Part shown: positions 16,462 through 26,152 of the stretch, piece by piece
How positions within the stretch are numbered: position 1 is the stretch's first letter
Layout: the number at the start of each line of letters is the position of its first letter
Origin: OLB11 sp044234005
GTDB taxonomy: Bacteria; Bacteroidota; Bacteroidia; Chitinophagales; Chitinophagaceae
Assembly: GCA_044234005.1 (NCBI GenBank)
Contig: JBIIJE010000001.1
Coordinates: forward strand, 21,261-85,260
Length of the DNA stretch: 64,000 nucleotides
Direction of reading: 5' to 3'
The notes under the pieces: generated by a model
The model's database searches: none
The model's input: only the letters and a program-made list of their open reading frames with translations
What the model was told of the DNA's origin: nothing
Position numbers and translations under genes: made by a program

Positions 16462-18267
16462 CTAGTTTTTCTTACGAACTAAATAATTGTCCAGTACCAA
16501 GGCATCTATTCGGTCATCTTCTAAAGCTTTGAAGGCAGATACTGGAGTCGAAACAATGGGCTCTTCGTGTACGTTGAAGCTTGTATTCACAATAGCACCG
16601 CAGCCAGTTAACTTATAAAACGCATCAATGATTTGCCAATAATAAGGATTCGTTTCTTTCTTTACTACTTGCGGACGCGCAGTACCATCAACATGCACGA
16701 CAGCTTGTAACTGTTTGTGATATTCTGGCGCTACATCGTAAGTAATAGTCATGTAATCTGCAGCTACATCGCCTTCTTTATACTTAGGCATATAAGTGCT
16801 CACCATATAGTCAATGACTGAAGGCGCAAAAGGCATAAATTCAGTTCTATTCAAACGTTTATTTAAGGTGTCATTTACCGACTTGTCAAAAGTATTTAAA
16901 ATCATGGAACGCTTACCTAAAGCACGCGGCCCCCATTCCATACTACCATGCCAGAAACCAACAATTACATTATCTTTCATAAGTTGTGCAATTGTTTTAG
17001 GCGCCTCAATACCCATGTCGCTTAGCGTATATTTTGTATGGTCTATTTCATTAATAAATGCTGGTAAATCATTGGCATAATCTGGACCAAGATAAGTATC
17101 GATAAACCTATATTGACCACTTAGCATATTTTTATGTTGAGCCAAATCAGTCAACACGGCGGCTCCGAGCGAAAGACCCGAATCTCCCATGGCAGGCTGC
17201 ACAAAAACTTGTTCCACTAAATCGTGTTCGAATAATAATTGGTTGATGCGGACATTAGCGAAAACACCTCCTGCTAGCGCCAACTTTATTTTTTTACCCC
17301 CTAACAAATTTTTGATGGTATAATCTAATAACTGCAATGAAATTTCTTCCGCTACTTTTTGACATGCAAAAGCAATATCTTCTTTTGTGTGACCTTTTGT
17401 TTCCTCCTTTAACCAAGCATCAAGTATCCAAGTATTTTTTCCATATTCTATCCCTGCACTAGATTGTGAATGAAAATTTATTTTTGTACTTAAAGTCAAA
17501 TTTTTATCCAAACCATATTTATTCCATAACATTTCCTTTTGATCAAAAGGGAAACGAGTTAAAATACCATTTTCAAATTTGAATAAAGACCGAAATTTAT
17601 CTAAGAGCTCGGTAGGTTTGCCATAAGCGGCTAATCCTGTAATCTTCCCTTCATGTCTGGTGGCGCGAAACCCTAGTAACATGGTGATACCGCTATAAAA
17701 CTGACCTACTGATGTTTCGTAGCTGTGTGAAGCAATTTTCTTTAATCCTAATTTTTCATCAGGTATATAAAAAGTCATCGATTCATCATCGCCATATCCA
17801 TCGGACGTGTAAACTAAATCACAATGAAAAGGAGCTGCATACCAAGCTGAAACTGCATGACATAAATGATGGTTATAAAATTCTAATTTTGCATTGCTAA
17901 ATCCTAGTTTACGAACTTCCTCTTCAAATACCTTTCTATTATCACGCTCTCCAATTTTAGCTAAGCCTGCATAGGATAGTACACGAGCCATTACTTCTTT
18001 ATTCTTCGCTGACTTACTTCTACTAAATCGATAACGAATTTCATCCTTATTGATGACCGTATCAATAAATGCACCAAATGAGATTATATCAACTTCTGAA
18101 GGTTGAATATTATATTCTTGTAATAGCCGAGTGCAAGCAGTTTCAGGCCATCCAAATTGTTGTTTAACACGGCAGGTTTTTTCTTCTTCAATAGATGCAA
18201 TTATTTTTCCATTTTTGATAATGGTTAAAGAAGCATCGTGACTAAAATTTACGCCAAGTATTATCAT
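16462..18267 (-). CDS. Carbamoyltransferase (NodU/CmcH/TobZ family)
   Basis: A 601-residue O-carbamoyltransferase. The N-terminal Kae1-like domain has GVNFSHDASLTII (5-17), the histidine cluster HHLCHAVSAWYAAPF (133-147) and SDGYGDDES (155-163). The C-terminal domain has the family block WHGSMEWGPRALGKRSMI. Such enzymes form carbamoyl-adenylate from carbamoyl phosphate and ATP, then pass the carbamoyl group to a hydroxyl of a sugar or antibiotic. No biosynthetic cluster lies beside it. The polysaccharide operon 2.4 kb away on the same strand is the nearest possible client, and that link is only a guess. Full length, intact. Confidence 0.92.
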   Translation of the reverse strand: MIILGVNFSHDASLTIIKNGKIIASIEEEKTCRVKQQFGWPETACTRLLQEYNIQPSEVDIISFGAFIDTVINKDEIRYRFSRSKSAKNKEVMARVLSYAGLAKIGERDNRKVFEEEVRKLGFSNAKLEFYNHHLCHAVSAWYAAPFHCDLVYTSDGYGDDESMTFYIPDEKLGLKKIASHSYETSVGQFYSGITMLLGFRATRHEGKITGLAAYGKPTELLDKFRSLFKFENGILTRFPFDQKEMLWNKYGLDKNLTLSTKINFHSQSSAGIEYGKNTWILDAWLKEETKGHTKEDIAFACQKVAEEISLQLLDYTIKNLLGGKKIKLALAGGVFANVRINQLLFEHDLVEQVFVQPAMGDSGLSLGAAVLTDLAQHKNMLSGQYRFIDTYLGPDYANDLPAFINEIDHTKYTLSDMGIEAPKTIAQLMKDNVIVGFWHGSMEWGPRALGKRSMILNTFDKSVNDTLNKRLNRTEFMPFAPSVIDYMVSTYMPKYKEGDVAADYMTITYDVAPEYHKQLQAVVHVDGTARPQVVKKETNPYYWQIIDAFYKLTGCGAIVNTSFNVHEEPIVSTPVSAFKALEDDRIDALVLDNYLVRKKN

Positions 18268-18428
18268 AGTGTTTTGTTTGATATATTACCTACAAAACTT
18301 GCACGAGCATGTCTTGTTAGTTTTCCACGCGAAAATAGAATTTATATTGCAGGATACAAAGTAATGATTCTACACCCAAATTTCATTTTTAAACGCCTAA
18401 AATTTCAGCTTGTGTTATAAACAATTTA

Positions 18429-19880
18429 CTACTCAACCTTTCTTAGTGTATCAAGCAGAAAATCCCAAAATTTTCTCACGGAAGGAATACTCACTTTTTC
18501 ATCAGGAGAATGCGCACCACGGATGGTTGGTCCAAAGGAAATCATTTGCAAATCAGGATAGTTAGTTCCTAAAATACCGCATTCCAAACCAGCATGACAA
18601 GCTTCCACCTTAGGTTCTCCGCCATATTTTTCAACATAAATTTTACGCATCAATTTTACGATACTTGCATCCGGATTGGGCGTCCATCCTGGATATTCGC
18701 CACCATAAATTACTTCAGATTGTAATAAATTAAAAACGGCTGTAATGGCATCTCTCAAATCAATTTTTTCTGTATCAACCGAACTTCTGGTAAGACATTG
18801 AATAGAATACTTCCCATTCGAAAGGAATACGCGAGCCAAATTGTTCGAGGTTTGTACAAGCCCATCTATGCTAGGACTCATTCGATAGATTCCGTTTGGA
18901 CAAGCATACAAACATGATAATAAACGTGCTTGAAAACCACCTTCCAAAACCATTTCAGGGCATGTTACTAAATCAGACGAAATATGTAGATTCGGATCTG
19001 TATGGTGATATTCTAACTGAAGTATACGATTAAATGATTCTATAAACTGTTGCATTGACTCTAAGTCTGCATTTCGAATAGCTATTATTACAACCGATTC
19101 GCGTGGTATTGCGTTGCGCAAACTACCCCCATCGATTTGATTGATCTCAATTTGATAAAGTTTACTAAGACTCGACAGTAATCGATTCATTATTTTGTTC
19201 GCATTGCCTCGACCTTTATGAATGTCAATGCCAGAATGCCCACCAGTTAACCCTTTTACAGATATTTGCAACCCTTGCTGAAGTTTGGCTTTAAAGGTTT
19301 GATAGGTACCCGTAGCGCTTACATCCACTCCACCTGCGCATCCAATTGTGAGTTCGTCATCTTCTTCTGTATCGAGGTTGAGCATAACTTTCGCGTCTAG
19401 CAAACCTCCTTGCAAAGCCAATGCACCCGTCATTCCAGTTTCCTCGTCTATCGTAAACAAAGCCTCGATAGGGGGATGTTCAATCTCCTTTGAAGCTAAA
19501 ATTGTCATGATGGTTGCAACACCTATGCCATTATCGGCACCTAATGTGGTCCCATTCGCTTTGACCCAATCTCCATCAATCAACATATCAATGCCTTGTG
19601 TATCAAAGTCGAAAATGGTTGTCGCATTTTTCTGATGAACCATATCTAAATGACTTTGCAAAACTATCGCAGATTTATGCTCAAAACCCTTACTGGCTGG
19701 CTTCTTGATAATAACATTACCTACCTCGTCCACATAGGTTGATAGGTTTAAGCTTTCACCAAACTTCTTCATAAATTCAATCACGCGTGCTTCATTCTTT
19801 GAGGCGCGTGGTACTGCATTCAAGTCTGCAAAATGATTCCACAATGATTTCGGTTCCAGCTCTCGTATAGCTTCGTTCAT
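18429..19880 (-). CDS. pepD: Aminoacyl-histidine dipeptidase (M20C, carnosinase-like)
   Basis: A 483-residue zinc peptidase that splits Xaa-His and related dipeptides in the cytoplasm. Metal ligands are visible as H77 and D79 in LQSHLDMVHQK, D116 in LGADNGIG, and the catalytic/ligand pair E146-E147 in TIDEETGM. The lid domain starts near TGGHSGIDIHKGRGNA. CHAGLECG and FGPTIRGAHSPDEKV near the C-terminus are typical of PepD. It starts 12 bp after the thiolase stop on the same strand, so the two are probably co-transcribed although functionally unrelated. Confidence 0.94.
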   Translation of the reverse strand: MNEAIRELEPKSLWNHFADLNAVPRASKNEARVIEFMKKFGESLNLSTYVDEVGNVIIKKPASKGFEHKSAIVLQSHLDMVHQKNATTIFDFDTQGIDMLIDGDWVKANGTTLGADNGIGVATIMTILASKEIEHPPIEALFTIDEETGMTGALALQGGLLDAKVMLNLDTEEDDELTIGCAGGVDVSATGTYQTFKAKLQQGLQISVKGLTGGHSGIDIHKGRGNANKIMNRLLSSLSKLYQIEINQIDGGSLRNAIPRESVVIIAIRNADLESMQQFIESFNRILQLEYHHTDPNLHISSDLVTCPEMVLEGGFQARLLSCLYACPNGIYRMSPSIDGLVQTSNNLARVFLSNGKYSIQCLTRSSVDTEKIDLRDAITAVFNLLQSEVIYGGEYPGWTPNPDASIVKLMRKIYVEKYGGEPKVEACHAGLECGILGTNYPDLQMISFGPTIRGAHSPDEKVSIPSVRKFWDFLLDTLRKVE

Positions 19881-19892
19881 GATTATTCTTAT

Positions 19893-21089
19893 TTAAATAT
19901 TTTCAAATATAATAGCCGCTCCTTGTCCAACACCAATACACATAGTTGCTAGTCCGTACTTAACGTTTCTTCTTTTCATTTCATGTAAGAGTGTGGTAGA
20001 AATACGGACTCCGCTGCATCCCAAAGGATGGCCCAATGCAATCGAGCCCCCATTTACATTCACTTTTTCTGGATTGATTTTCAAGTCTTTCATGCAAGCC
20101 AAACTTTGCGATGCAAATGCCTCGTTTAATTCAATTAAGCCGATATCATCGATGCCTAAACCGGCTCGTTGCAATGCTTTTTCTGTAGCAGGCACTGGAC
20201 CAATACCCATTATACTAGGATCAACACCAGCAATAGCCATGCTTTTAATCATTGCCATTGGTTTTAAATCATACTTTTTTACAGCATCTTCATTGGCTAA
20301 TAAAATAGCAGCCGCACCATCGTTTACACCACTTGCATTTGCAGCGGTTACACTTCCATCTTTAGTAAAGGCAGGTTTTAGTTCAGCTAATTTATCAAGT
20401 GGCGTTAAGCGCGGATGTTCATCTTTTTCGAACATGGTTGTTTTTCCTTTTCCAAGATTTAATTCAACTGGAATCAACTCGTCTGCAAATTTCCCTGCTT
20501 TATGAGCCTCCTCATATTTTGTCTGACTTTCAAATGCAAATCTATCCTGTGCCTCGCGAGAGATACTCCATTGTTTCGCTACATTTTCGGCTGTTTCACC
20601 CATGCTAAATGGGTGATGCATATTTGCCAAGGTCGGATTAATAAAACGCCAGCCAATAGTAGTATCAAAAATTTCAGCCTTACGGCTAAATGCCGAATCA
20701 GATTTCCCCATCACAAAAGGGGCACGTGTCATGCTTTCCACACCCGAAGCAATATATAATTCGCCTTCACCACACATAATGGCTCTTGATGCATCCATAA
20801 TGGCTTGCAGTCCTGAAGCGCATAAACGATTCACCGTATTGCCACCTACTGAAATAGGCAAATCTGCCAACAGTGCGGCCATACGAGCGACATCACGATT
20901 ATCTTCACCCGCTTGATTGGCGCAACCAGCAATGACATCCTCAATGGCATGCACATCGATGTTTTCGTTTCGATGAATGAGTGCTTTAATAGCGATGGCC
21001 AACAAATCATCAGGCCGTATATTGCTTAAACTACCTCCATACTTACCAATCGGTGTGCGAACTGCATCAATAATATAGGCTTTCGACAT
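19893..21089 (-). CDS. Thiolase (acetyl-CoA C-acyltransferase, PcaF/FadA-like)
   Basis: A 398-residue type II thiolase that cleaves or forms 3-oxoacyl-CoA. The acyl-accepting Cys is C90 in NRLCASGLQA. The general base pair is H354 in IALGHPLGCSG and C384 in ATMCIGVGQG. The stretch GCANQAGEDNRDVARMAALL resembles the 3-oxoadipyl-CoA thiolase (PcaF) group, but no aromatic-degradation genes are nearby, so a general beta-oxidation or ketothiolase role is equally possible. It has its own promoter box at 21109-21116 and precedes pepD by 12 bp. Confidence 0.93.
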   Translation of the reverse strand: MSKAYIIDAVRTPIGKYGGSLSNIRPDDLLAIAIKALIHRNENIDVHAIEDVIAGCANQAGEDNRDVARMAALLADLPISVGGNTVNRLCASGLQAIMDASRAIMCGEGELYIASGVESMTRAPFVMGKSDSAFSRKAEIFDTTIGWRFINPTLANMHHPFSMGETAENVAKQWSISREAQDRFAFESQTKYEEAHKAGKFADELIPVELNLGKGKTTMFEKDEHPRLTPLDKLAELKPAFTKDGSVTAANASGVNDGAAAILLANEDAVKKYDLKPMAMIKSMAIAGVDPSIMGIGPVPATEKALQRAGLGIDDIGLIELNEAFASQSLACMKDLKINPEKVNVNGGSIALGHPLGCSGVRISTTLLHEMKRRNVKYGLATMCIGVGQGAAIIFENI

Positions 21090-21108
21090 GTCTTTAAATT
21101 TTGAATTG

Positions 21109-21116
21109 CAAATATA
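21109..21116 (-). promoter_or_regulatory. -7 box upstream of thiolase-pepD
   Basis: The minus strand reads TATATTTG followed by C, an exact TAnnTTTG match, 19 bp before the thiolase ATG. The short leader fits other genes in this window. Confidence 0.6.
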
Positions 21117-21813
21117 GTTTGGATTTTAACGCAACTTGAAACAATTCAATTTTAGTGATTTATAAAATAGAGACAGCAAAAAAATAAGTGCCTTCTTAGA
21201 TTAAATTAATAAGTCTCCTTTTAATGATTATTATAATTTCTTTTCAAGAGAACGATAAAAATTTGAGATGCTCGTCACTGAAAAAGTTTTATGATTATCC
21301 GTAAAGTTACCTATTTTCTTTTCCATCTCGTCACATGTGACGAGACAAGGCTGAAGATTCTCAGCATAAAAATAATTTCATCTACACTACTTTTATCCAA
21401 ACTCGCACATGCAGATACTAGCTCCATCACTAAATTCGGTTGTGCTCAAACAGTGGATAAAAGTTAAGTTCCGATTTCAATATTTTTATATGCCTCAAAT
21501 CTTAGGCCGTATCCAACAATAAAACTTTTACTTGATACAATGCTTTGAAAAAATTAGGTACTAAATTGATGTCGTCTGTATTCATTCACCATATTAAGGT
21601 AGTTTAACGGATAATCATTAAAAGTTTGAATAACAATTCTAACAAAATAATCTTCCGTATTACCTCTGTTTAATTCTATTAATTTCATAGCAATATGGCT
21701 CGAAAATTAAACAACTCTTCAATTCCATAGCTTCAAAAATTTAGCCGAAATAATACAATTTACTAGTTCAATGAATTTTCAACAAGATATATAATTCCTC
21801 AGAAAACACAAGC
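21117..21813. other. About 700 bp intergenic, AT-rich, with faint gene debris
   Basis: This stretch holds no intact gene. On the minus strand, 21231-21329 encodes 32 residues starting MEKKIGNFTDNHKTF and ending at a TAA. A second frame (about 21345-21445) reads SLDKSSVDEIIFMLRIFS. The two look like frameshifted remains of one small protein, but I do not recognise a family. A 20-bp palindrome lies within it. Confidence 0.35.
21326..21345. repeat. Perfect 20-bp palindrome
   Basis: TCTCGTCACATGTGACGAGA equals its own reverse complement over all 20 bases. The half-site CTCGTCAC recurs at 21271-21278. Perfect symmetry without a loop suits a dimeric protein operator better than an RNA hairpin. It lies over 200 bp from the thiolase start, inside debris, so its function is unknown. 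Confidence 0.6.
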
Positions 21814-22929
21814 CTATGATCCTATCATAAGTGGCATTAAAAGCATTAGCAAATCTTCATTTTCTTTTTTCTCTGCTGGCTTCACAATGCCTGCACGATT
21901 CGGTGTGCTTAATTCAAATTTAATTTCCTCGCTATCTAACGCAACCACTAACTCCAACAATAATCTTGCGTTGAAAGCTATTTTCATATCATCACCATCG
22001 TATTGGCAAGGCAATTGTTCGTTACCTTCAAATGAAAAATCGACATCTTGTGCGTATAAATGCAAATTGTTACCTACGATATCAAGTACAACTTGATTGG
22101 TAGTTTTATTCGCAAAAACACTTACTCGGCGCAATGCACTCACAAATTCTGCTTTTGTTAAGGTTAGCGTAAATGGACTATCTGCAGGAATCACGACCTT
22201 GTAATCAGGAAATTTCGCGTCGATAAGTCGAGAGCTTAATTGAATATGTTCTCCTTCCACAAACAGATGATTTGTGTTGAACGAAACTTTCACTTCGGTG
22301 GAAGAGCTTAAATTATTCTTTAACTGATTTAGCGCCTTACGAGGTACGATGAAGCTAGTTTCAATTGGACATCGAACATCAGTTTTTACACAACGCACCA
22401 ATCGATGAGCATCGGTTGCCACGAATGTCAAATTGCTTTTGCCTAACTCAAAAAACACCCCACTCATGGCAGGTCTTATATCATCATTGCTTACTGCTAT
22501 GATAGTTTTGGCAATGCCGTCACTTAATTCGGCTGCCGACATAGTGAATGTATCAATATCCTCAGCATCAGGCTCGGTAGGATAGCTTTTAGCATCTTCG
22601 CCTACAATTTTATATTTACCTTGCTCACTTGTGATATCGATGCCATAATCGCCCAAATTAATTTCAAATGTGATGGGTTGCTCTGGCAAATTTTTAAGAT
22701 ACTCTAATAATACTTTGGCTTGAATGCATACACTCCCCTCTTCGGTAGATTGAACATCCATATGTACTTTCATCATCGTCTCCAAATCGGTACTTACGAT
22801 GGAAAGTTTATCTTTTCGTAAATCAAATAAGAATGATTCAAGAATGGGCAATACATTGTTCGTGCTGATGATACCACCAATACTTTGTAAATTTTTTAAT
22901 AATATACTAGATGAAACTATGAAACGCAT
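21814..22929 (-). CDS. dnaN: DNA polymerase III beta sliding clamp
   Basis: A 371-residue ring-forming processivity factor that tethers DNA polymerase to DNA. Three repeated clamp domains are readable: MRFIVSSSILLKNLQSIGG at the start, TMSAAELSDGIAKTI opening the second, and FTLTLTKAEFVSALRRVSVF opening the third. LLMPLMIGS ends the protein where other clamps have the M-P-M-R/L tail. An earlier in-frame ATG at 22959 would add ten residues, but it lies inside the promoter -7 box, so 22929 is the start. It is divergent from dxr. Confidence 0.97.
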   Translation of the reverse strand: MRFIVSSSILLKNLQSIGGIISTNNVLPILESFLFDLRKDKLSIVSTDLETMMKVHMDVQSTEEGSVCIQAKVLLEYLKNLPEQPITFEINLGDYGIDITSEQGKYKIVGEDAKSYPTEPDAEDIDTFTMSAAELSDGIAKTIIAVSNDDIRPAMSGVFFELGKSNLTFVATDAHRLVRCVKTDVRCPIETSFIVPRKALNQLKNNLSSSTEVKVSFNTNHLFVEGEHIQLSSRLIDAKFPDYKVVIPADSPFTLTLTKAEFVSALRRVSVFANKTTNQVVLDIVGNNLHLYAQDVDFSFEGNEQLPCQYDGDDMKIAFNARLLLELVVALDSEEIKFELSTPNRAGIVKPAEKKENEDLLMLLMPLMIGS

Positions 22930-22956
22930 GTAATAATCAGTTTTTCGATTTGCGGA

Positions 22957-22964
22957 CAAATATA
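22957..22964 (-). promoter_or_regulatory. -7 box of dnaN
   Basis: The minus strand reads TATATTTG, an exact TAnnTTTG match, 27 bp before the chosen dnaN ATG. Its position excludes the upstream in-frame ATG at 22959 as the initiation codon. Confidence 0.62.
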
Positions 22965-23337
22965 GTGAAATTATATTTAGAGCTTCAAGCCAGATTTTAG
23001 GGCTAAAATTCTATTAAAAACCTAGCCCATTGATTTTTTCAACACTTATTAATGTAATTGAACCCAAACTTTGCTGTTGAAAATGCAAACTGCAAAATCG
23101 ATTCGAAAAATCTAGCCCCTTAGCAAACAACTTCGGCAAGATTTTCTAAATCGGGGTTACCGTGAAAAGCCTTAGGAGGCTTTATTCATAGCAGCCCACT
23201 TCGTTTTTGCTGCAAAATCTCGGTTGAATAGCTTACCAACAAACAACAAGACCTTGCTGGAATAGCTGTAATTGTTAATTCTATCCTTAAAATTTACCGT
23301 ATAACTTTAATAGAAAAGCTTTTTGCTGCAATAGTTG
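22965..23337. other. dnaN-dxr divergent intergenic region
   Basis: About 370 bp with no intact gene. It contains one copy of a 28-bp dispersed repeat (23077-23104) and a small perfect hairpin (AAAGCCT, loop TAGG, AGGCTTT at 23166-23183). A short minus-strand open stretch reads AFHGNPDLENLAEVVC before a stop (about 23128-23178) and could be the tail of a lost gene. None of these is clearly regulatory. Confidence 0.4.
23077..23104. repeat. 28-bp dispersed repeat, copy A
   Basis: This copy differs by one base from 60030-60057, 37 kb away in the same orientation (a single C/T transition at the 16th base). Both copies are intergenic. The core is GAAAATGCAAACTG. Two near-identical copies in unrelated gaps suggest a small dispersed element or a shared recombination or binding site. 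Confidence 0.6.
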
Positions 23338-23345
23338 TACTTTCG
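23338..23345 (+). promoter_or_regulatory. Probable -7 box of dxr-rseP
   Basis: TACTTTCG has one mismatch to TAnnTTTG and lies 36 bp before the dxr ATG. It is the best candidate box in this gap on the plus strand. Confidence 0.42.
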
Positions 23346-23381
23346 TGCCTCGAAAAAAATTAGGATAAGACAAAAAGGTAC

Positions 23382-24530
23382 ATGAAAAAACGCGTAGCAA
23401 TATTTGGTAGCACAGGTTCTATAGGCACACAAGCTTTAGAAGTGATTGCAGCGAATCCAAGTTTATTTAGTGCAGAAATCTTAACGGCACATGCCAATGC
23501 AGACTTATTAATATCCCAAGCCATTGAATTTAAGCCAAATGCTGTTGTCATTGGTGATGAAACGCAATATAAAAAAGTCAACGAAGCATTAGCTACCCAT
23601 CAAATCAAAGTGTTTGCGGGTGAAAAATCTTTAATAGAATTAGCAGCAAGTGACATGTACGATATACTTCTTGCTGGCATAGTTGGTTATGCAGGTCTTT
23701 CTTCTACACTATCAGCCTTAGAACAAGGCAAAACAGTTGCTCTCGCAAATAAAGAAACCTTGGTAGTAGCAGGTGATATCGTAACAGAAACGATTCAACG
23801 GAGAGGTGGTAGACTTATTCCAGTGGACAGCGAGCATTCTGCCATATTTCAATGTTTGGTAGGCGAGCAGAATAATCCAATTGAAAAAATTATTTTAACT
23901 GCATCAGGCGGCCCTTTTTTAGGTAAGAAACCAAACTTCTTAATTAATGTAAAGAAAGAGCATGCATTGGCACATCCTAATTGGATTATGGGTGCTAAAA
24001 TATCAGTTGACTCTGCCAGTCTCATGAATAAAGGCTTAGAGATGATTGAAGCGAAGTGGTTGTTTGGTTTACAAAATGAACAAATTGAAGTGGTTGTACA
24101 TCCTCAATCTATTATTCATTCAATGGTTCAATTTGAAGATGGCAGCATGAAAGCCCAAATGGGACTGCCAGATATGAAATTACCTATTCAATATGCCCTA
24201 GCTTACCCTCAACGAGTTCGGAATGATTTTAAAAGAATGAGTTTTAAAAACTATCCGAATCTTACTTTTGAAGCTCCAGATGTGAAAACATTCCGCAATT
24301 TAGCCCTCGCAAAAGATGCTATGTTTAAAGGAGGCAACGCGCCATGTGTTTTAAACGCCGCGAATGAAGTTGTAGTGGATGCATTTTTGAAAAATAAGCT
24401 AGGCTTTATTGAGATGAGTGATGTGATTGAAAAGTGCTTATCCGAAATCCCTTTTGAGGCAAAACCTACTTTACAACATTATATTGATTGCAACTTTGAA
24501 ACACGCAAACTAGCAAGCAACTACATTTAA
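23382..24530 (+). CDS. dxr: 1-deoxy-D-xylulose 5-phosphate reductoisomerase
   Basis: It converts DXP to MEP with NADPH, the committed step of non-mevalonate isoprenoid synthesis. The 382-residue protein has the NADPH-binding GSTGSIGTQAL (9-19), ALANKETLV (120-128), and the metal/substrate motif PVDSEHSAIFQC (147-158). SVDSASLMNKGLEMIEAKWL follows near 207-226. The downstream site-2 protease gene begins 30 bp later on the same strand; linkage of dxr and rseP is common in bacteria. Assignment is secure. Confidence 0.97.
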   Translation: MKKRVAIFGSTGSIGTQALEVIAANPSLFSAEILTAHANADLLISQAIEFKPNAVVIGDETQYKKVNEALATHQIKVFAGEKSLIELAASDMYDILLAGIVGYAGLSSTLSALEQGKTVALANKETLVVAGDIVTETIQRRGGRLIPVDSEHSAIFQCLVGEQNNPIEKIILTASGGPFLGKKPNFLINVKKEHALAHPNWIMGAKISVDSASLMNKGLEMIEAKWLFGLQNEQIEVVVHPQSIIHSMVQFEDGSMKAQMGLPDMKLPIQYALAYPQRVRNDFKRMSFKNYPNLTFEAPDVKTFRNLALAKDAMFKGGNAPCVLNAANEVVVDAFLKNKLGFIEMSDVIEKCLSEIPFEAKPTLQHYIDCNFETRKLASNYI

Positions 24531-24560
24531 TTTATATAAATTTATTTTACTTTATACTAC

Positions 24561-25928
24561 ATGGTACTATTACAAATCGATTGGACAGAAGTTGGAATCA
24601 AAGCTGGACAACTTTTATTGTCGTTGAGTATTTTAGTGATTCTTCACGAATTTGGACATTATATTACAGCACGATGGTTTAAATGTCGTGTTGAAAAATT
24701 TTATCTGTTTTTTGATCCTTGGTTTTCATTATTTAAGAAAAAAATCGGCGATACCGAATACGGACTTGGTTGGCTACCCTTAGGTGGCTACGTAAAAATA
24801 GCTGGCATGATTGATGAAAGCATGGACAAAGAAGCTATGTCATTACCTGCACAGCCATGGGAATTTAGAAGTAAACCAGCTTGGCAACGATTAATCATTA
24901 TGCTAGGTGGCATTATTGTAAATGTACTCCTTGCAATACTCATTTTCTCCTTGGTATTATATAAATGGGGTGATAGCAAAATTCCTATGTCTTCTTTAAA
25001 ACATGGTGTTGCCATACAAGATAGTTTGTTGTATCAAGTAGGTTTCAGAAGTGGCGATAAGATTATCAGTATTGATGGTAAAAGTGCTGACTTCCTGGAT
25101 GATGCTGCTTATAAAGTATTTACAGGTAAATCTGCTATTGTAGATAGAAATGGTGTACAAATACCGTTGAATTTCCCAGCAAATTTAATAGGAAAACTGG
25201 TTGAGAGTAAGCGTCGGTCAGGATCTCTCATAACGCCAAGGGTGCCAGCAATTATTGATTTTATTGATAAAAATGCGCCTGTTAAAAAAGCAGGTTTGCA
25301 AAAAGGTGATATTATTACGAGTATCGATAGTCAAGCCGTTAATTTTTTTGATGAAATGAAAACTTTATTAGCAGCATCCAAAGGCAATACGGTTCAAGTA
25401 GGTATCACTAGAAGTGGGCAAAATTTGGTGTTACAAACCACCTTAATGCCAGAAAAAAAATTGGGTGTGCTTCCTATTTTAGATGAGAAGAAATTAGATA
25501 GTATGCAGGTTTTAAAATTAATACATAATGAGTATTCGTTAGCAGCCTCATTTCCAGCAGGTGCAGCCTTAACGAAGGAAAAATTGGTTGGCTATGTGGA
25601 TCAATTTCGATTAATATTTGATAGTAAAACCGAAGCTTACAAGGGACTTGGCGGCTTCAAAGCCATGGCTAATGCTTTCCCTGGCGTTTGGCATTGGGAG
25701 TCGTTTTGGCGTTTAACAGCCTTGCTTTCAATTATTTTAGCCTTTATGAATTTATTGCCTATACCTGCTTTAGATGGCGGGCATGTAATGTTTACTTTAT
25801 ATGAAATGATTACAGGTCGTAAGCCGCATGAAAAGTTCTTAGAATATGCACAAATAGCCGGTATGATATTCTTACTATCGCTTATGGTATTAGCTAATGC
25901 GAATGACTGGATTGGTTGGGGTAGATAA
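24561..25928 (+). CDS. rseP: Site-2 intramembrane metalloprotease RseP (M50)
   Basis: A 455-residue inner-membrane zinc protease that cleaves anti-sigma factors and signal-peptide remnants within the membrane. The zinc motif HEFGH is at 29-33 inside the first hydrophobic helix, and the third ligand is in NLLPIPALDGGH near the C-terminus. Two PDZ-like domains lie between: one around GFRSGDKIISIDGKSADF, the other around VKKAGLQKGDIITSIDSQAV. Four transmembrane segments fit the family. It is the second gene of the dxr-rseP pair. Confidence 0.96.
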   Translation: MVLLQIDWTEVGIKAGQLLLSLSILVILHEFGHYITARWFKCRVEKFYLFFDPWFSLFKKKIGDTEYGLGWLPLGGYVKIAGMIDESMDKEAMSLPAQPWEFRSKPAWQRLIIMLGGIIVNVLLAILIFSLVLYKWGDSKIPMSSLKHGVAIQDSLLYQVGFRSGDKIISIDGKSADFLDDAAYKVFTGKSAIVDRNGVQIPLNFPANLIGKLVESKRRSGSLITPRVPAIIDFIDKNAPVKKAGLQKGDIITSIDSQAVNFFDEMKTLLAASKGNTVQVGITRSGQNLVLQTTLMPEKKLGVLPILDEKKLDSMQVLKLIHNEYSLAASFPAGAALTKEKLVGYVDQFRLIFDSKTEAYKGLGGFKAMANAFPGVWHWESFWRLTALLSIILAFMNLLPIPALDGGHVMFTLYEMITGRKPHEKFLEYAQIAGMIFLLSLMVLANANDWIGWGR

Positions 25929-25930
25929 GG

Positions 25931-26081
25931 TTTTAACTTTAAGACTTATCGAACAAATCAGCAATAGAAATGTTGTAGGCACAAACCATACAAAGGAAGA
26001 ATTAAATAAATACTTCTACAGGACATTGATGAATTGAAGAATTATCCTTCAAACTACCTTATTGAGGTAAATGAATATTAA
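25931..26081 (+). pseudogene. Remnant of a small unidentified gene
   Basis: Just after rseP one frame reads LIEQISNRNVVGTNHTKEEL and NKYFYRTLMN to a TGA. A second frame continues DIDELKNYPSNYLIEVNEY to TAA 26079-26081. Joined by one frameshift these give a coherent, charged, helix-forming protein tail without an obvious start. The family is unknown. Confidence 0.45.
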
Positions 26082-26152
26082 TGACTCCAATAGTATTAAA
26101 AACATTATTGCAAGTAATTTAATTTGCAATTTCCATCATGTTTAAAATAATC

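Noticed and set aside
19993..20505. 170-codon plus-strand ORF opposite the thiolase gene
   Set aside because: The thiolase reading frame has all catalytic motifs; this is an antisense shadow.
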